Assembly: GCA_949745625.1 (NCBI GenBank)
Contig: CATJZR010000056.1
Coordinates: 1-5,645, forward strand
Direction: 5' to 3'
From: an uncultured Eubacteriales bacterium
GTDB lineage: Bacteria > Bacillota > Clostridia > Christensenellales > Borkfalkiaceae
DNA: 5,645 nt
Shown: positions 3,809 through 5,645 of the stretch, in pieces
Numbering within the stretch: position 1 is the stretch's first letter
How the letters are laid out: the number at the start of each line of letters is the position of its first letter
Translations under genes and position numbers: made by a program
The notes under the pieces: generated by a model
What the model was told of the DNA's origin: nothing
Seen by the model: the letters and a program-made list of their open reading frames with translations, nothing else
Database searches by the model: none

Positions 3809-5287
3809 ATGGTTAAAAAAATTACGCTGATAATTTTAAGCGTGCTTATGATTGCTATTGCGGCAACTGCGGTAACGCTCGGACTGGTATTCCGCAACGA
3901 TACGGCAGATTCTTCGCAGGGGACCGAACAGGGTGGGGACTCGTCTTCGACGGGCGACACGCTCGGCGACGGTTCGAACGGAGGAAATACTAATGGCGAC
4001 GGCTCGAACGGAGGAAATACTAATGGCGACGGCTCGAACAGCGGCGGTAATTCGGGCAGTAACGGCGGTGCCACGGGCGGTAGTGGCTCCGGCGGAAACG
4101 GCGGTAGCACGCAGCCCCCGCAAACCCACATTTGTTCTTTTAAATTAAAAACTACCGTTGCCGCAGATTGCCTTAACGGCGGATACTCGCTGTATTCGTG
4201 CAGCTGCGGAAAGGAAGAGCAACGCGATAAGACTAAGGCGCTCGGACACGATTACAAGCAAACTATTCATAAAGCCACCTGTCAGACGGACTGGTCGATG
4301 ACCGAGGAATGTACGAGGTGTAATGACACTAAAACCCAAACGGTCGAGGACAGCAAGGTTCCCTGCGAATACACATGGACAGATACGGTTGTGGCGACGT
4401 GTACTACCGACGGCTCTCAGTCGGGCACTTGCAAGTGGTGCGGCGGCAATCAGACAAGGAAGGTAGACGCCCTCGGACACAACCACGGTGCGTTTGTATC
4501 CAATAACGACGCAACCTGCGCTGCTGACGGTACCGAAACGGCGGAATGTTTGCGGTGCGGAAATAAAAGTACGCGGATTATAGTCGGTAGCAAGCTTCCG
4601 CATAGCTACGGCGAATATATTAATAACAATAATGCAACCTGTGCTCTCGAGGCTACGGAAACGCGTACCTGCGCGGGGTGCGGAGATAAGGATACGAGGA
4701 GAATTTCAGGCACTAAGCTTCCCCACAGCTACGGCAACTGGATTACTACGGCGGAGGCGACGTGTAAGACGGAGGGCGAGCGTACGAAAACCTGCAAAAA
4801 CTGCGGGGATAAGGTAAGCCAGACGACCGGTTACGGCAACCACAAGCTAAACGGAAACAGCTGTACGGTGTGCGGGGGCGTGTTTGACGCAAATACATTC
4901 TTTCTTAATGTCAACAATTCAAGCGGGCAGACTGCTGCCTTTGGTACGGTAACACTGGAATTTACTTATCTAGATTCCAACGGCAACGATATGAGCTGTG
5001 AAATATATATAGTGCAGACTTATACGCTTAACGGACGGCAGATAGTGAACCGCACGAAAGTACGCAGCGCTACGCAGCTGTCTACGGACTGGTATAAGGA
5101 ATGTTGCTTCGGCGATTTTACATTGTACAGTCTTGAAGAGGGTTGCAACGTCAATTTCAGAAACTGCTGGATGGATTATGATGTGCATCTCAGTGATAAT
5201 TGGCTGACTTTCATTGTTGGTGGTAGCGGACGCAGTGAAAACGGTAGCAGTTACACATTCGAACAAAGATATAACGTTGATTTATAA
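3809..5287 (+). CDS. Secreted or membrane-anchored cysteine-rich CxxCG-repeat surface protein
   Basis: 492 aa. MVKK followed by a hydrophobic helix (about 5-28) is a signal peptide or uncleaved anchor; no lipobox or LPxTG is seen. Residues 30-105 are a low-complexity Gly/Ser/Asn/Asp linker. Six repeats of about 34-45 aa follow, starting near 117, 155, 195, 234, 275 and 316, plus a half repeat (SCTVCGG, 351-357). Their consensus is ATC-x3-G-x4-TC-x2-CG-x(13-15)-LPHSYG. Repeat 1 has C-x-CG, and repeat 2 reads CTRCN. I recall such repeats in extracellular proteins of Clostridia; the Cys and His could bind metal or form disulfides. Residues about 360-492 form an unrecognised, probably beta-rich domain with extra Cys (397, 432, 433, 446, 453). 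A surface or adhesion role is inferred. The divergent XRE gene probably controls it. Confidence 0.85.
   Translation: MVKKITLIILSVLMIAIAATAVTLGLVFRNDTADSSQGTEQGGDSSSTGDTLGDGSNGGNTNGDGSNGGNTNGDGSNSGGNSGSNGGATGGSGSGGNGGSTQPPQTHICSFKLKTTVAADCLNGGYSLYSCSCGKEEQRDKTKALGHDYKQTIHKATCQTDWSMTEECTRCNDTKTQTVEDSKVPCEYTWTDTVVATCTTDGSQSGTCKWCGGNQTRKVDALGHNHGAFVSNNDATCAADGTETAECLRCGNKSTRIIVGSKLPHSYGEYINNNNATCALEATETRTCAGCGDKDTRRISGTKLPHSYGNWITTAEATCKTEGERTKTCKNCGDKVSQTTGYGNHKLNGNSCTVCGGVFDANTFFLNVNNSSGQTAAFGTVTLEFTYLDSNGNDMSCEIYIVQTYTLNGRQIVNRTKVRSATQLSTDWYKECCFGDFTLYSLEEGCNVNFRNCWMDYDVHLSDNWLTFIVGGSGRSENGSSYTFEQRYNVDL
3965..4039 (+). repeat. 30-bp in-frame tandem repeat, 2.5 copies
   Basis: Copies at 3965-3994 and 3995-4024 differ by one base (GGTTCG against GGCTCG); a 15-base partial third copy follows at 4025-4039. 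Each unit encodes GDGSNGGNTN. The near identity points to recent slippage. Copy changes would lengthen or shorten the linker by ten residues without a frameshift. Confidence 0.93.
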
Positions 5288-5300
5288 AAAGTAAGTTAAT

Positions 5301-5318
5301 AGAAGCGCCGCGCGTTTT
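5301..5318 (+). other. Possible half of a terminator cut by the insertion sequence
   Basis: AGAAGCGCCGCGCG followed by TTTTT looks like the left arm and loop of a terminator hairpin for the repeat-protein gene (stop at 5287). The matching right arm is absent, and the IS end begins at once. Other terminators here have the same form: long GC arm, A5 or short loop, matching arm. Confidence 0.35.
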
Positions 5319-5645
5319 TGAAGTGAACCCCAAAGTTTGGACAAAAAAATAAATAATTATAATTGAGAGTGAGTTCGGTATTGTATCGGACTCATTTTCA
5401 GTTTTAAAATAATTCGTTCATTGTTGTAGTAATCAATATAATCTTTCAAGCAACGGATGAATTCATCCGTTGAAGAAAATGTTTCACCATAAAACATTTC
5501 AACCTTTAATCTTCCGAAGAAGTTTTCCATTGCCCCGTTATCCATACAGTTACCTTTCCGTGACATACTTTGCACGATGTTATGTTCTTTCAATGAGCGT
5601 TGGTATTCCCTGTGTTGGTACTGCCAGCCTTGGTCTGAGTGGAAT
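5319..5645 (-). mobile_element. Right end of an IS3-family (IS150-like) insertion sequence, partial
   Basis: The terminal inverted repeat begins TGAAGTGAACCCCAAAGTTT at 5319 and runs to about 5343, with the TG...GGACA form of IS150-group ends. The transposase 3' end follows, on the minus strand. The left end, the other inverted repeat and the second copy of the target duplication are outside the window, so the target-site length cannot be read. Confidence 0.88.
5357..5645 (-). CDS. IS3-family transposase OrfB, C-terminal part (5' end off the right edge)
   Basis: DDE integrase-core transposase (rve domain), C-terminal 95 residues, ending with TAA at 5359-5357. The visible frame enters at the right edge with FHSDQGWQYQH, containing the second catalytic Asp. 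It continues with SMSRKGNCMDNGAMENFFGR, in which the Glu of MENFF lies after exactly 35 intervening residues: the D-35-E spacing of the IS3 family. The end, DYIDYYNNERIILKLKMSPIQYR, is the usual OrfB tail. No frameshift or stop is seen in this part, so the element may be intact. The first Asp and the OrfA region are outside the window. Confidence 0.95.
   Translation of the reverse strand, partial: FHSDQGWQYQHREYQRSLKEHNIVQSMSRKGNCMDNGAMENFFGRLKVEMFYGETFSSTDEFIRCLKDYIDYYNNERIILKLKMSPIQYRTHSQL

Noticed and set aside
3965..4039. Tandem repeats as a CRISPR array
   Set aside because: The units are directly adjacent without spacers, in frame, and code for a simple linker.
3781..4131. Proline-rich open frame on the minus strand
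   Set aside because: It is the complement of the Gly/Ser/Asn linker and signal-peptide region; low-complexity coding sequence leaves the opposite strand open by composition.

Overview
The window looks like chromosomal DNA of a member of the Bacillota, probably an uncultured gut-type Clostridia. The evidence is strong AGGAGG-type ribosome binding sites on some genes, consensus sigma-A-like promoters, small Cro/CI (XRE) regulators, a Firmicutes-style DUF898 membrane protein and a cysteine-rich CxxCG-repeat surface protein. The taxonomic placement is inference from style only; no marker gene is present.

Layout, left to right. (1) Positions 1-530 form a divergent regulatory module. A partial DUF898-type membrane protein is read leftwards and a 70-aa XRE regulator rightwards. 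Between them lie a perfect TTGACA-17-TATAAT promoter and two 21-bp palindromes placed as operators. (2) Positions 531-789 hold a strong terminator, a start-less remnant of a small membrane protein (minus strand), a second terminator-like hairpin and the glpK promoter. (3) Positions 790-2271 encode a full-length glycerol kinase. Its -10 box lies six bases before the ATG and there is no ribosome binding site, so the mRNA is predicted to be leaderless. (4) Positions 2286-2891 (minus) encode an unrecognised two-helix membrane protein. It converges on glpK, shares its terminator and also has a promoter placed for a leaderless mRNA. (5) Positions 2947-3375 encode a small HNH-type zinc protein. (6) Positions 3376-3808 hold a second XRE regulator (minus), its terminator, a 20-bp palindrome and two similar promoter-like sequences 333 bp apart. 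(7) Positions 3809-5287 encode a 492-aa secreted or membrane-anchored protein with a Gly/Ser/Asn linker containing a 30-bp tandem repeat, six CxxCG repeats and an unrecognised C-terminal domain. (8) Positions 5319-5645 are the right end of an IS3-family (IS150-like) insertion sequence, entering 31 bp after that gene and possibly inside its terminator.

Two small repressor-like genes each sit divergently beside an envelope protein, with palindromes in the shared promoter region, so local autoregulated control of envelope proteins is a theme. Glycerol kinase stands alone, without glpF or glpD beside it. No RNA genes, CRISPR arrays, prophage structure or clear defence system were seen. The most unusual signals are the two promoters predicted to give leaderless mRNAs and the operator geometry of the DUF898/XRE module.
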